Positions 24,741-34,439 are shown, counted from the first letter of the stretch. The stretch is 64,000 nt of DNA from Mycobacterium sp. Root135 (GCF_001426545.1 NZ_LMEZ01000010.1:62001-126000); one strand, 5' to 3'. Notes: generated by a model not told the origin, from the letters alone. Numbers and translations are program-made.

Positions 24741-26108
24741 ATGCGCGTGTCCGTGACCACTTCAACAGCGAGCAGGCCGCGCGCATTTCTCGACGGAGGT
24801 GTGACGCGCGTGGAACCCGATGGAGTGCAGGCCGACGACGAATCACGGGCCTGGCGCCTGGGCACCCGGATCGTCTTCCGGTTCTGCGTCGTCTACTTCG
24901 GGTTGTTCTGTCTCACGTTCGCGCAGATCACGTTCGTCTACGCCGGGGTGTTGGCCGGCGTGCTGCCGAGCGGCGCCGTCATCTGGCAGCAGGTGGCACT
25001 CCAACCGCTCACCGGGTGGTTCGGTCGCACGGTCCTCGGCGTCGACGCGGTTCTGACACCCGGGTCCGGCAGCGGCGACCAGGCCGCGATCTGGGTGTAC
25101 GTCGCGTTTCTTCTGACGGTGGCGGTGCTGGCGACCGTCGCGTGGTCGGTGCTGGACCGACGGCGTTGGCAGTACCCGAGGCTGGCGGCGTGGTTCACGG
25201 TGTTCCTGCGCCTGTGCCTCGGCGGTCAGATGCTGTTCTACGGTTTCGCGAAGCTCATTCCGACGCAGATGCCGTCACCGCCTCTCGCCGCGTTGATCGA
25301 ACCGTTCGGAAACCTGAGTCCGATGGCGGTGCTGTGGCTGCAGGTCGGTACCTCCCACCCGTACGAAATGGCGCTGGGAGCCGTCGAGGTGCTCGCCGGG
25401 GCGCTGTTGTTCGTTCCGAGGACGGCGACGCTCGGGGCGTTGGTGAGCCTGGCCGGGACGGGACAGATCTTCCTGTTGAACATGACCTACGACGTGCCGG
25501 TCAAGATCCTGTCGTTCCACTTGGTGTTGATCAGCGCACTCCTGTTGGCGCCCAACGCAAGACGGCTCGTCGACGTCGTGGTGCTCGGCCGTGGCGTGGG
25601 CCCAGAGCGGCGATCCGCCCTGTTCGACTCGCCGCGACGCAACCGGCTGGCCGGGGTCGGCCAAACGCTCCTCGGCGTGTGGGTGTTGGTCGGGTGCGTG
25701 GTGCTCGGCCTGCAGACGTGGCGCGAATTCGGTGACGGGCGGGCCAAGCCGGACCTCTACGGCATCTGGCAGGTCGCCGAGTTCTCGGTCGACGGAACCC
25801 CGCGCCCACCCCTGCTGACCGACGACATCCGCTGGCAGAGAGTCGTATTCGACCAGCCCGGTGTCCTCACCTACCAACTGATGAACGGCGATCTGGTCGA
25901 CGTCGCGGCCGACACCACGGGCGGCACACTGTCGGTGCCGGACGGCGGCGGCTCGTTCGCGATCGACAGGGCGGGCGACGACCTGCGCCTGACCGGTCGT
26001 TGGAAGGACGAGCCCACGACGGTCGTTCTGGAACGTCGACCACTGGAGGACTTCACGCTGCGCAACCGCGGGTTTCATTGGGTGCAGGAAGCGCCGTTCT
26101 TCGGCTAG
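24741..26108 (+). CDS. DoxX-like integral membrane protein with C-terminal beta domain
   Basis: 455 residues from ATG 24741; GTG starts at 24732 and 24810 are alternatives. Membrane helices occupy about residues 45-330, with YGFAKLIPTQ, a DoxX-type motif, in the middle. Residues about 340-455 (YGIWQVAEFSVDG onward) form a soluble beta-rich domain, probably outside. The family has been tied to redox and thiol chemistry at the membrane, but not with this tail. The last four bases overlap the convergent SCP gene. Confidence 0.7.
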   Translation: MRVSVTTSTASRPRAFLDGGVTRVEPDGVQADDESRAWRLGTRIVFRFCVVYFGLFCLTFAQITFVYAGVLAGVLPSGAVIWQQVALQPLTGWFGRTVLGVDAVLTPGSGSGDQAAIWVYVAFLLTVAVLATVAWSVLDRRRWQYPRLAAWFTVFLRLCLGGQMLFYGFAKLIPTQMPSPPLAALIEPFGNLSPMAVLWLQVGTSHPYEMALGAVEVLAGALLFVPRTATLGALVSLAGTGQIFLLNMTYDVPVKILSFHLVLISALLLAPNARRLVDVVVLGRGVGPERRSALFDSPRRNRLAGVGQTLLGVWVLVGCVVLGLQTWREFGDGRAKPDLYGIWQVAEFSVDGTPRPPLLTDDIRWQRVVFDQPGVLTYQLMNGDLVDVAADTTGGTLSVPDGGGSFAIDRAGDDLRLTGRWKDEPTTVVLERRPLEDFTLRNRGFHWVQEAPFFG

Positions 26109-26497
26109 GAGACGAGCGGGACGACGGGCAGCCAGTCGGCGATCTCCCCGGCGCGCGACCCAGACGACTGCAACGTCCCGTTGGCCAACGCGTCGGGCAT
26201 CGCCAGAAGACCGGTGGCCAACAGCAGCCAGGTTCGGGGGTCGGTCTCGACTACGTTCGGCGGGTTTCCGCGGGTGTGCGCCAAACCCGAGATGCACTGC
26301 ACGGCAACGAAGGGCGGCACCCGCACCTCGACACTGGCACCGGGCGCCTGAGCGGCAAGGGTCCTGGCCGTCAGGCGCACCGCGTCGGCGATGGCGCTGC
26401 GGTCGGGCATGGCGACGGTGTCGTCACGCAGCCAAGCCGCGACGGCCGAGACGGCTTCGCGGGTCTTCGTCGGATCCGCTATGCGGCGGGCGGCCAT
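26105..26497 (-). CDS. Sterol-carrier-family small protein (SCP_3-like)
   Basis: 130 residues. It resembles the bacterial SCP orthologues of the Rv0807 type: helices, then SVEVRVPPFVAVQCI and a DPRTWLLLATG block. Such proteins are thought to hold acyl chains or sterols. It diverges from the Mce-type gene with only 16 bases between starts, so a shared promoter region and a lipid-handling link are plausible. Confidence 0.7.
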   Translation of the reverse strand: MAARRIADPTKTREAVSAVAAWLRDDTVAMPDRSAIADAVRLTARTLAAQAPGASVEVRVPPFVAVQCISGLAHTRGNPPNVVETDPRTWLLLATGLLAMPDALANGTLQSSGSRAGEIADWLPVVPLVS

Positions 26498-26513
26498 ACC
26501 CTAGTCTCCCAGA

Positions 26514-27719
26514 ATGGCTTTCGACCGCCACCGGCCGCCATACAGGCTGGCAGGAGCGGTGCTAATGGCGATCGTCGTGCTCTTCGGCGTGCTGATGGCC
26601 AAACAGTACCGCGGCGACTTCGTCGGGCAGACCGAACTCGTGGTGATGTCCGACCGGGCCGGCCTGGTCGTCGACCCCGGCTCGAAGGTCACCCTCAACG
26701 GCGTCGAGATCGGGCGGGTTGCCGGCATCGACACCGCCGAGGTCGACGGTCGCGAGCGAGCGCTGATCGTCCTCGACGTCAAGGACGAATACCTGGTGTC
26801 GATACCCTCCAACGTCCTGGCCGACGTCAGGGCCAGCACCGTGTTCGGCAACAAGTACGTGTCCTTCCGGTCACCGGAAACCCCGTCCGCAGAGCGGGTT
26901 TCACCCGGGTCGGTGATCCCCGTGCAGTCGGTCACCACGGAGTTCAACACACTCTTCGAAACGGTCACGTCGATCGCGGACAAGGTGGACCCGGTCAAGC
27001 TGAACCAGACGCTGACCGCCACGGCACAGGCCCTTGGCGGCCTGGGAACCAGATTCGGGGTGTCGCTCGAGGACGCCAACGCGATCCTCGCCGACCTGAA
27101 CCCGCGGTTGCCCCGGTTCGGCGATGACGTCGCGCGCTCCGGCGAACTGCTCGACGTCTACGCCGACGCTGCGCCGAATCTGTTCGACGGGCTCGACTCC
27201 GCCGTGACCACCGCGCGCTCGCTCAACGCGCGCCGTGGCGACGTCGACTCCGCGCTGATGGCGGCCATCGGATTCGGCGACAGCGCAGCAGATCCGCTGC
27301 AGCGCGCCGGGCCGTATTTCATTCGTGTCGCGGCGGACCTGGTGCCGACGACAGCACTGCTCGACGACTACCGCGGCATGATTCTGTGCACCCTGCGCAA
27401 CTATCACGACGTCGGGCCGAGGATCGCCTCGTCCCTCGGCGGCGACAACGGATACTCTCTGGCGGCGTTCGGAACGCTGACCGGCGCGGGCAATCCGTAC
27501 ATCTATCCCGACAATCTGCCGCGAATCAACGCCCGTGGCGGCCCGGAGGGTCGGCCCGGTTGCTGGCAGAAGGTGACCTACGACCTGTGGCCGCACCCCT
27601 ATTTGGTGATGGACACCGGGTACAGCATTGCGCCCTACAACCACGTCGAGTTGGGCCAGCCCCTCGCCGTCGACCACGTCTGGGGCCGTCAGATCGGCGA
27701 GCTGACCATCAACCCCTGA
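26514..27719 (+). CDS. Solitary Mce/MlaD-domain protein
   Basis: 401 residues. One N-terminal membrane helix (about 12-30) is followed by an MlaD/MCE barrel (about 38-115: VMSDRAGLVVDPGSKVTLNGVEIGRV and VFGNKYVSF) and a long helical tail. Mce proteins form lipid-transport tubes in the cell wall and normally come in sets of six with two YrbE permeases. None of those is present here. TAGTCT lies six bases before the ATG, a leaderless layout. Possible partners are an ATPase and YrbE elsewhere. Confidence 0.85.
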   Translation: MAFDRHRPPYRLAGAVLMAIVVLFGVLMAKQYRGDFVGQTELVVMSDRAGLVVDPGSKVTLNGVEIGRVAGIDTAEVDGRERALIVLDVKDEYLVSIPSNVLADVRASTVFGNKYVSFRSPETPSAERVSPGSVIPVQSVTTEFNTLFETVTSIADKVDPVKLNQTLTATAQALGGLGTRFGVSLEDANAILADLNPRLPRFGDDVARSGELLDVYADAAPNLFDGLDSAVTTARSLNARRGDVDSALMAAIGFGDSAADPLQRAGPYFIRVAADLVPTTALLDDYRGMILCTLRNYHDVGPRIASSLGGDNGYSLAAFGTLTGAGNPYIYPDNLPRINARGGPEGRPGCWQKVTYDLWPHPYLVMDTGYSIAPYNHVELGQPLAVDHVWGRQIGELTINP

Positions 27720-27759
27720 GCCTTGACGTCAACAGTCGTTGAGGTTCTACGTTGGTTGC

Positions 27760-28182
27760 ATGACGTTCAGACCACACGAAGTCGAGTTCATGGGCCACAC
27801 CGACATTGGGCGCTTGGCCACCGTCCGGCCCGACGGCACGCTCCAGAACAGTCCGGTCGGATTCACCTACAACGAGAAGCTGGGAACCATCGACATCGCG
27901 GGCTACCACATGTCGAAGAGCCAGAAGTTCCGCAACGTCGCCACTCACTCAACGGTCGCCTTCGTCGTCGACGACATCGTGTCGCGCGATCCGTGGCGGG
28001 TGCGGTGCCTGGAAGTCCGCGGAATCGCGGTGCAAGCGGACGCGGGCCCCGCCACCGGACCCGCAGGTGACCATCTCGATGCCGCGATCATTCGGATCAC
28101 GCCACGCAGGATCATCGCCTTCGGCATCGACGACACCGACACCGAACCTCATCTGCTCGAGGCGGACAGCCGCGACGTCTGA
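27760..28182 (+). CDS. PPOX-class F420/FMN-dependent oxidoreductase
   Basis: 140 residues from ATG 27760, preceded six bases upstream by TACGTT. It is a split-barrel of the pyridoxamine-phosphate-oxidase class: RLATVRPDGTLQNSPVGF, YHMSKSQKFRNV and PWRVRCLEVRGIA. I recall a mycobacterial subfamily (MSMEG_5819-like) in this genomic position that is predicted to use F420. The substrate is unknown. The 3' end overlaps the CPBP gene by 34 bases on the opposite strand. Confidence 0.8.
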   Translation: MTFRPHEVEFMGHTDIGRLATVRPDGTLQNSPVGFTYNEKLGTIDIAGYHMSKSQKFRNVATHSTVAFVVDDIVSRDPWRVRCLEVRGIAVQADAGPATGPAGDHLDAAIIRITPRRIIAFGIDDTDTEPHLLEADSRDV

Positions 28183-28787
28183 GCCGTCAACGCCGCGACC
28201 GCTCCCGCCTCGTTGACCGCCAGGTGCGCGAGCATCGGCGCGGCGAGGCTTCCCGAGCGGTCGTACAGCCATCCGAAGACCCAGCCCGCCGCGCCGGTGA
28301 CGGCCACGGTCCCGACGACCGTCTCCCCCGCTCCGCGCGCGTCGGCGACGTGCGAGAGCCCGAACGCCGCCGCCTGGAGGGCGCGGCCCCACCGCGGTCC
28401 GAAGGACTGCGCCGCAACGGTTCCCAGCGCTGCCCGGAATGCGGCCTCCTCCGACCAGACCGTGCCGATCGGGATGCGAATCAACACCCATTCCGCGGCC
28501 GACCCCGGAATCGCCCGTCGCCTCGCACCAGACCTAACGGCGGGCACGGCCATGGCGGAGGCCACCGTCGCCGACACCGCGGCAGCCACCCGAAGACCAA
28601 GCCGCACACCGTCCGTCGATGCGGGCGGTCGCAGTCCGAGCGGTGCGTCGGCCCACCAGACCAGCGCCCCACCGAGGATGGCGTTGAGCAGTACGTGCCA
28701 CCGCGACGGCAGCTTCGGCGAGACAAGACTCCAGCCGACCAGCGCGGCCGCCAGCACCAATGGTCTTGTCGCGCTTGGCTTGGTCAA
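28149..28787 (-). CDS. CPBP-family intramembrane metalloprotease
   Basis: 212 residues from TTG 28787, which overlaps the upstream gene's stop. The three motifs of the CPBP/Abi protease family are intact: EEAAFR (113-118), FGLSH (142-146) and HLAVN (188-192). Several membrane helices carry them. These enzymes cut proteins inside the membrane. Translational coupling to the alpha/beta hydrolase suggests the two act on a common envelope process. Confidence 0.85.
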   Translation of the reverse strand: MTKPSATRPLVLAAALVGWSLVSPKLPSRWHVLLNAILGGALVWWADAPLGLRPPASTDGVRLGLRVAAAVSATVASAMAVPAVRSGARRRAIPGSAAEWVLIRIPIGTVWSEEAAFRAALGTVAAQSFGPRWGRALQAAAFGLSHVADARGAGETVVGTVAVTGAAGWVFGWLYDRSGSLAAPMLAHLAVNEAGAVAALTAQTSRLSASSR

Positions 28788-30547
28788 TATTCGCTGCCGG
28801 CGTCGTGCACGGCGGCGCGGACTCGTTCGGTGTCTGCGCTCGTCCACCCGTCCGGCGGGATGACGGCGACCCAGCCGTCGAGCACGGAGTCGCCGTAGTT
28901 GTGACCGTGCCCGGCGGGCACGCTGGAGGCGTTGGTCATGTCGGCGCTGACCTGCCAGAAGGTGACGATGGGGTACCAGCGCATCGACGTCGTGCGGTCC
29001 AGTCCCGCCGGCTCGACCAGCCAGTCCGGTCGCTCGAACACCAGCTCCGGCGACCACCAGACGATCGGGTCAGAGGCGTGCTGCAGGAACAGCACCCTGG
29101 TTCCGCCCCATTCCGGCCTGGCGATCTCCGCGATGTCGGCGCTGGTGTTGGCCTGCGAGAAGCGCACCGTGCTGCCGTTGTCGTAGCGCGGCTCGACCTC
29201 GGGAGTCCAGGGATCACGGCGCTGCACCAAAGCGCTCCACAACGAACTCTGGTTGGGTGGGCCGACCCACAGCACCGCGGAGAAGCCCATCCGCGCGATG
29301 TCGGGAAGCCAGTCGAAGGCACCCTGCCCTCCGAGCGACCCCAGGCTCTCTCCGTACAACACCAGCTTCGGCCTGCGCTCGGCAGGCAGTCGAGACCAGC
29401 GATCGTGCACGGCGGTGACGAGCACGCGAGCCGACTGCACGGACTTGTCCCGGTCCCCAAGGAACGAAATCCAGCTCGGCAGATACGAGTACTGCACGCC
29501 GACGAGCGCGGTGTCGCCGGCGTAGATGCTCTCGATCGACCTGGCGGCCACCGGGTTGATCCATCCGGTGCCGGTGGTCGGAACGATGACGAGCAGTTTG
29601 CGGTCGAATGCGCCGGTGCGCATCAACTCGCTGACGATGACGTTGGCTCTGGCCTGGTCGGTGTCGGCGGTCTCGAGGCCTGCGTACACGCGGATGGGTT
29701 CCTTGGCTGGCCGACCGGCGAGCCCAGTCAGTTCGGCCGCGTGCGGCCCCGTCGCCACGAAGTTCCGCCCCTGAAAGCCCAGCGTCTCCCACGCTGCGAA
29801 TGACGTCGGGCTGCCCGATCTTTCGGGTTGGCTCGGCTGGGCGACGCCGTCGCGGGTGGTGAAGTTCTGTGGCTGGAACACCCGACTGGCCCCGGCGAGG
29901 AAGCCGCGGTACAGAACGCCGTTGACCAGGGTGACCACGACCACCACGACGATGGCCGTCCCGATGAGCAATGCGGTCTCCTGGTGAAGGTGCCACCGCC
30001 GGATGAACATCCTGGCAAGCGATTTGACCGCGTCGTAGAGCACCCGGGCCGCGCACACGCACGCACCGCCGACCACCACGGCTGCCCCCAGGGTGCGGAG
30101 GTACCCCAGGTCGGTAGGCCCGTCGATGCCCATTTCGGCGGCCACCTGACGCTGCCACGCCGCCGCCGGGATCAGCATCGACACGCACACGACGATCGAG
30201 GTGGCGACGACGCCGACCTTCAGTGCGTTCAGCGTCTTCCTGGACGGCGGCCACCATTGCCGATGGTGCAGTGCGAAACGGTGGAACACCTTGGCGAGCA
30301 CGACGCCGATGGCGTAGCCGATCGACGCGTTGATACCGCCGATCAACCCCTGGAACAGCCAGTCCCGCGGAAGCAGCGACGGCGTCAGCGACAAGCAGAA
30401 GAAGACGGTGGCCACGGCGACCCCGCCGAAGTCGAGGCGCACCAGGCTCCACGCCCAGACGACGACGGGGTGACGTTCGACGCCTCGCCGGCGCCGTGGG
30501 ATGTCGGCGATGAGTTCGCCGGTGACGGTTGAGGTTTCGCCACTCAC
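28784..30547 (-). CDS. Membrane-anchored alpha/beta hydrolase (Abhydrolase_9, DUF2319)
   Basis: 587 residues from GTG 30547, which overlaps the purL stop as GTGA. The first half holds about five membrane helices; the second half is a hydrolase with the nucleophile elbow GESLGS at about residue 398. ASDPIVWW may carry the acid and GHGHNYGD the histidine. Several mycobacteria carry members of this family without known substrate. Coupling to purL on one side and CPBP on the other makes a three-gene run. Lipid or wall esters are the likely substrate class (inference). Confidence 0.83.
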   Translation of the reverse strand: MSGETSTVTGELIADIPRRRRGVERHPVVVWAWSLVRLDFGGVAVATVFFCLSLTPSLLPRDWLFQGLIGGINASIGYAIGVVLAKVFHRFALHHRQWWPPSRKTLNALKVGVVATSIVVCVSMLIPAAAWQRQVAAEMGIDGPTDLGYLRTLGAAVVVGGACVCAARVLYDAVKSLARMFIRRWHLHQETALLIGTAIVVVVVVTLVNGVLYRGFLAGASRVFQPQNFTTRDGVAQPSQPERSGSPTSFAAWETLGFQGRNFVATGPHAAELTGLAGRPAKEPIRVYAGLETADTDQARANVIVSELMRTGAFDRKLLVIVPTTGTGWINPVAARSIESIYAGDTALVGVQYSYLPSWISFLGDRDKSVQSARVLVTAVHDRWSRLPAERRPKLVLYGESLGSLGGQGAFDWLPDIARMGFSAVLWVGPPNQSSLWSALVQRRDPWTPEVEPRYDNGSTVRFSQANTSADIAEIARPEWGGTRVLFLQHASDPIVWWSPELVFERPDWLVEPAGLDRTTSMRWYPIVTFWQVSADMTNASSVPAGHGHNYGDSVLDGWVAVIPPDGWTSADTERVRAAVHDAGSEY

Positions 30548-32841
30548 CCGAACAGTCCGGGAAGCACGCCCTCCGACGTGCTGCGCAATTCGTCGAGACT
30601 CACGCTGAACTGACCCTGGACCTCGATGGACGTGCTGCCTTCGTCGACGACGCCGATGCGTTCGGCGGGCAGTCCGCGCGCCTCGCACATGGCACGGAAT
30701 CGGCTCTCCTCGGTGCGCGGGACGGCGACGACCACCCGCCCCGCGGACTCGGAGAACAAGGTCACGAAGGGGTCTGCGCCCTCCGGAAGGATGAGCCGAC
30801 AACCGGTTTCGCCGGCGAGCGCAGATTCCAGGACGGCTTGGATGAGGCCGCCCTCGGACAGGTCGTGCGCCGCGGAGATCAAACCGTCCCGCGACGCCGA
30901 CACCAGCACCTCGGCGAGCAACTGCTCGCGAGCCAGGTCCACCTTGGGCGGTACGCCGCCGAGGTGGTCTGCGGTGACCTGAGCCCAGACGGACCCGTCG
31001 AACTCGTCGTAGGTGTCGCCCAACAGGATCAACGTCTCACCGGGCTCGGCGCCGAACGCCGTAGGGACGCGTCGCTTGACGTCCTCCAAGACGCCGAGGA
31101 CGCCGACCACCGGAGTCGGAAGGATCGGCGTGGTGCCGGTCTGGTTGTAGAAGCTCACGTTGCCACCGGTGACCGGGATGCCAAGGGCCGCACAGCCATC
31201 CGCCAAGCCGCGGACGGCCTGCGAGAACTGCCACATCACGCCCGGGTCCTCGGGAGAGCCGAAGTTGAGGCAGTTGGTGACGGCGACCGGGGTGGCACCG
31301 GTGACCGCGACGTTGCGATAGGCCTCCGCCAGCGCCAGCTGGGCACCGGTGTACGGGTCGAGGAACGTGTAACGGCCGGACGCGTCGGTGGAGATCGCGA
31401 CGCCGCGACCGGTGGCCTCGTCGATGCGGAGCACGCCACCGTCGGCGTGTTCGGCGAGCACGGTGTTGCCGCGGACGTAGCGGTCATACTGCTCGGTGAT
31501 GAAGGCCCGGCTGCACAGGTGCGGGCTGCCAAGGAGTTTCAGCAGCGTCTCGCGCAACTCGTCACCGGTGGACGGGCGCGGGATCGACGCCGACGTGTCG
31601 GCGTTGAGGGCATCCTGCGTGTCGGGCCGCTGGACGGGCCGCTCGTAGACCGGACCCTCGTGCGCGACGGTCCTCGGGGGCACGTCGACGACGGTCTCGC
31701 CGTTCCAGGTGATCTGCAGCCGGTCGCCGTCGGTCACCTCGCCGATGACGGTGGCCAGCACCTCCCACTTGCGGCACACGGCCATGAACGCGTCGACGTT
31801 CTCGGGAGCCACGACCGCGCACATGCGTTCCTGCGACTCGCTGGACAGCACCTCCGCGGGGGTCATGAACTTGGCCCGCAGCGGCACCTTGTCGAGTTCG
31901 ATCGACATGCCGCCGTCGCCGGCCGATGCGAGTTCAGAAGTGGCGCAAGACAATCCGGCGCCACCAAGGTCTTGGATGCCGATCACCAAGCCCGCCGCGT
32001 ACAGCTCGAGGCAGCACTCGATGAGCACCTTCTCCATGAAGGGGTCGCCGACCTGGACCGACGGCAGCTTCTTGCGGCCGGGGCCCTCGCCCTCGTCGCC
32101 GCCGAAGGTCTCCGACGCGAGCACCGAGACACCACCGATGCCGTCGAGGCCGGTGCGGGCGCCGAACAGGATGATCTTGTTGCCGGTACCGGATGCGAAG
32201 GCGAGGTGCAGGTCCTCCTTGCGGAGCACGCCGATGCACAGCGCGTTCACCAGCGGGTTGCCCGCGTAGGACGGATCGAAGATCGTCTCGCCGCCGATGT
32301 TGGGCAGGCCGAGGGAGTTGCCGTAGCCGCCGACGCCGCGCACGACGCCGTCGAGGACCCGCCGGGTGTCGGGTGCGTCGGCGGGGCCGAAGCGCAGCTG
32401 ATCCATCACCGCGACCGGGCGCGCGCCCATGGCCATGATGTCGCGGACGATGCCGCCCACGCCGGTGGCCGCGCCCTGATACGGCTCGACGTAGGACGGG
32501 TGGTTGTGCGATTCGACCTTGAACGTCACCGCCCAGCCGTCGCCGATGTCGACGACGCCGGCGTTCTCGCCGATGCCGGCCAGCATGCCGGCCTTCATCT
32601 CGTCGGTCGTCGTCTCGCCGAAGTAGCGCAGGTGCACCTTCGAAGACTTGTAGGAGCAGTGTTCGCTCCACATCACCGAGTACATGGCCAGCTCGGCGTC
32701 GGTGGGCCGACGTCCGAGAATGCCACGAATCCGCTGGTACTCGTCGTCCTTCAGGCCGAGCTCACGGAATGGCTGCGGCTGATCGGGGGTAGTAGAAGCT
32801 TGCTCGACACTGTCCACTTCGTGGGAGTACGCGGATGTCAC
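30544..32841 (-). CDS. purL: Phosphoribosylformylglycinamidine synthase, large subunit
   Basis: 765 residues, the small form of PurL that works with separate PurQ and PurS, both present at 39.3-40.2 kb. It amidates FGAR with ATP and ammonia. MWSEHCSYKSSK at the N-terminus, VGGIVRDIMAMGARPVAV and TGGNVSFYNQ are signatures. GTG start with TAAACT six bases upstream fits a leaderless message, although antiporter, VOC and pepC precede it on the same strand. A GTGA overlap couples it to the hydrolase. Confidence 0.96.
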   Translation of the reverse strand: MTSAYSHEVDSVEQASTTPDQPQPFRELGLKDDEYQRIRGILGRRPTDAELAMYSVMWSEHCSYKSSKVHLRYFGETTTDEMKAGMLAGIGENAGVVDIGDGWAVTFKVESHNHPSYVEPYQGAATGVGGIVRDIMAMGARPVAVMDQLRFGPADAPDTRRVLDGVVRGVGGYGNSLGLPNIGGETIFDPSYAGNPLVNALCIGVLRKEDLHLAFASGTGNKIILFGARTGLDGIGGVSVLASETFGGDEGEGPGRKKLPSVQVGDPFMEKVLIECCLELYAAGLVIGIQDLGGAGLSCATSELASAGDGGMSIELDKVPLRAKFMTPAEVLSSESQERMCAVVAPENVDAFMAVCRKWEVLATVIGEVTDGDRLQITWNGETVVDVPPRTVAHEGPVYERPVQRPDTQDALNADTSASIPRPSTGDELRETLLKLLGSPHLCSRAFITEQYDRYVRGNTVLAEHADGGVLRIDEATGRGVAISTDASGRYTFLDPYTGAQLALAEAYRNVAVTGATPVAVTNCLNFGSPEDPGVMWQFSQAVRGLADGCAALGIPVTGGNVSFYNQTGTTPILPTPVVGVLGVLEDVKRRVPTAFGAEPGETLILLGDTYDEFDGSVWAQVTADHLGGVPPKVDLAREQLLAEVLVSASRDGLISAAHDLSEGGLIQAVLESALAGETGCRLILPEGADPFVTLFSESAGRVVVAVPRTEESRFRAMCEARGLPAERIGVVDEGSTSIEVQGQFSVSLDELRSTSEGVLPGLFG

Positions 32842-32850
32842 CTCAGTAGT

Positions 32851-34053
32851 TTATTCGCTCTGCCGACCGGCGAGTGCCCGCGCCGCGATGGGGCCCCCAA
32901 AACCGTGCAAAACGACGCTGCCGAGCACCACGACGACCACGACCAACAAGATGGTGTTCTCGTCGGGCGGGTCGAGCACGTTGTAGGCCAACAGCCCGAA
33001 GACGATCACCGCGGCGCCGCGTGGACCAAGGCCGCCAAGCATCACCCGTTCCCGCCAACTGAACTTCGAACCGAACATGGCGAGTAGGACGGGCAGCATC
33101 CGCACCAGTGTCAGCGCCAAGAGGCAGAACACCACGATGCCGACGGTGAGGTCGGCACGCCAGTAGGCGATCAGAATCACACCGCCGAAGACGAACCACA
33201 TCAGGGACGTCAGCAGGAAGCCGAGGTCCTCGAGCAGCTCCAGCTCACGCTCGGCGTCACTCGATTGCCGGTAGTAGTGGTACGCCACCCCACACAGGTA
33301 CGCGGCGACGAAGCCGTTGCCGTGCCACCAGATGGCGAGTGTGTAGGCCGCGGCCGGCGCGGCCACCACCAACATCCGCCGGGACTGATCGGTCATCAGG
33401 TTCTTGCGCTCGGCAAGATTTGCGCCGAGAGCAAGCCCGGCGCCCACCAGGACCCCGACCAGGATCGCCTTCGCCGAGTGGGGCAACGCTTCGCCAAGCT
33501 CGTCCCACACCGAGCCTGCCTCGACGTGCTGATCGGCCACGGCGAGGGCGAAGAGGAAGATCGGCGACAGGATGCCGTCGTTGTGCCCGGCCTCGACGTT
33601 GAGCAGATCGCTCACCCGATGAGGCACCTCGCGGTGTCGCACGATCCACTGCGCGGGGGCGAAGTCGATCGGCACCACGATGCAAGCGATGACGACGACC
33701 GTCGCCAACGACAGGCCGGGCAGCAGCCACAGGCCGAGCAGGACGGCGATGCCCACGCTGAGCGGCAACGCCACGAACAGCACTCGGGCGGCCGAGCGTG
33801 GGTGCTCACCGAACAGCCCGGCGCGCATTGCATTGGCGTCGACGAACAACAGGACCGCCAGGACGATCTTGGCGGCCTGCTCGGCGGTCTCGGAGTTGAG
33901 CGTGTCGGCGAGCGAGCCGTGAGTCGTGTACTCGACGACGGCACCGGCCAGGAGGAGGAAGAGCGGGGGCGTGATGCGCCACTTCTCCATGCCCCGGGCC
34001 AAGAGGGCCCAGACGGCAAGCAGGAGCGAGATGGCGATCAGCGACAGCAACAC
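32851..34053 (-). CDS. CPA1-type monovalent cation/proton antiporter
   Basis: 400 residues with about twelve membrane helices. FVDANAMR, VVPIDFAPA and EAGHNDGI (the Asn-Asp ion site of the CPA family) are visible in order, as is FGLLAYNVL near the end. It probably exchanges Na+ or K+ for H+. It starts with GTG and ends nine bases before purL, so at least part of purL expression may come from this transcript. Confidence 0.82.
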   Translation of the reverse strand: MLLSLIAISLLLAVWALLARGMEKWRITPPLFLLLAGAVVEYTTHGSLADTLNSETAEQAAKIVLAVLLFVDANAMRAGLFGEHPRSAARVLFVALPLSVGIAVLLGLWLLPGLSLATVVVIACIVVPIDFAPAQWIVRHREVPHRVSDLLNVEAGHNDGILSPIFLFALAVADQHVEAGSVWDELGEALPHSAKAILVGVLVGAGLALGANLAERKNLMTDQSRRMLVVAAPAAAYTLAIWWHGNGFVAAYLCGVAYHYYRQSSDAERELELLEDLGFLLTSLMWFVFGGVILIAYWRADLTVGIVVFCLLALTLVRMLPVLLAMFGSKFSWRERVMLGGLGPRGAAVIVFGLLAYNVLDPPDENTILLVVVVVVLGSVVLHGFGGPIAARALAGRQSE

Positions 34054-34075
34054 GTGGGTGATCCTGCCCGGTGAG

Positions 34076-34423
34076 CTATCCGCCCGCTATGCAGAACGCA
34101 TTGCCATCCGGGTCCGCGAGCACCACCCACCGGAAGTCGTCGCCGAAGCTGTTGCGTTCGACCTCCCTGGCGCCGAGTTCGACGGCCCTGGCCACCTCAG
34201 CCTCCATGTCGGCGGCATGCAGGTCGAGGTGTGCCCTGTTCTTGCCGGGCGTCGGGTCGGGCACCCGCTGAAAGCCAAGGGTCGTGCCGCCCTCGCGGGG
34301 CACCAGGACGAACTCGCCAGGCACGACCGCGTTGACCTCACTTCCCAACAGCCCCGCCCACCACGCGGCGAGCGCGTCGGGATCCGCGCAATCGAACGTC
34401 ACGGTCGCAATCTCGAGACTCAT
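34076..34423 (-). CDS. VOC (glyoxalase-like) family protein
   Basis: 115 residues from ATG 34423. One vicinal-oxygen-chelate fold: VTFDCADPDALAAWWAGLLG at the start, LGFQRVPDPTPGKNRAHLDL and WVVLADPDGNAFCI near the end. It has His in HLDL as a possible metal ligand. Homologues are antibiotic-binding, dioxygenase or isomerase proteins. It lies between pepC and the antiporter, 16 and 22 bases away. Confidence 0.8.
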   Translation of the reverse strand: MSLEIATVTFDCADPDALAAWWAGLLGSEVNAVVPGEFVLVPREGGTTLGFQRVPDPTPGKNRAHLDLHAADMEAEVARAVELGAREVERNSFGDDFRWVVLADPDGNAFCIAGG

Positions 34424-34439
34424 GCCTGAAGAAGGTAAT

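Noticed and set aside
30529..33087. Plus-strand open frame of about 852 codons
   Set aside because: It is the complement of purL, whose motifs are unmistakable on the minus strand.
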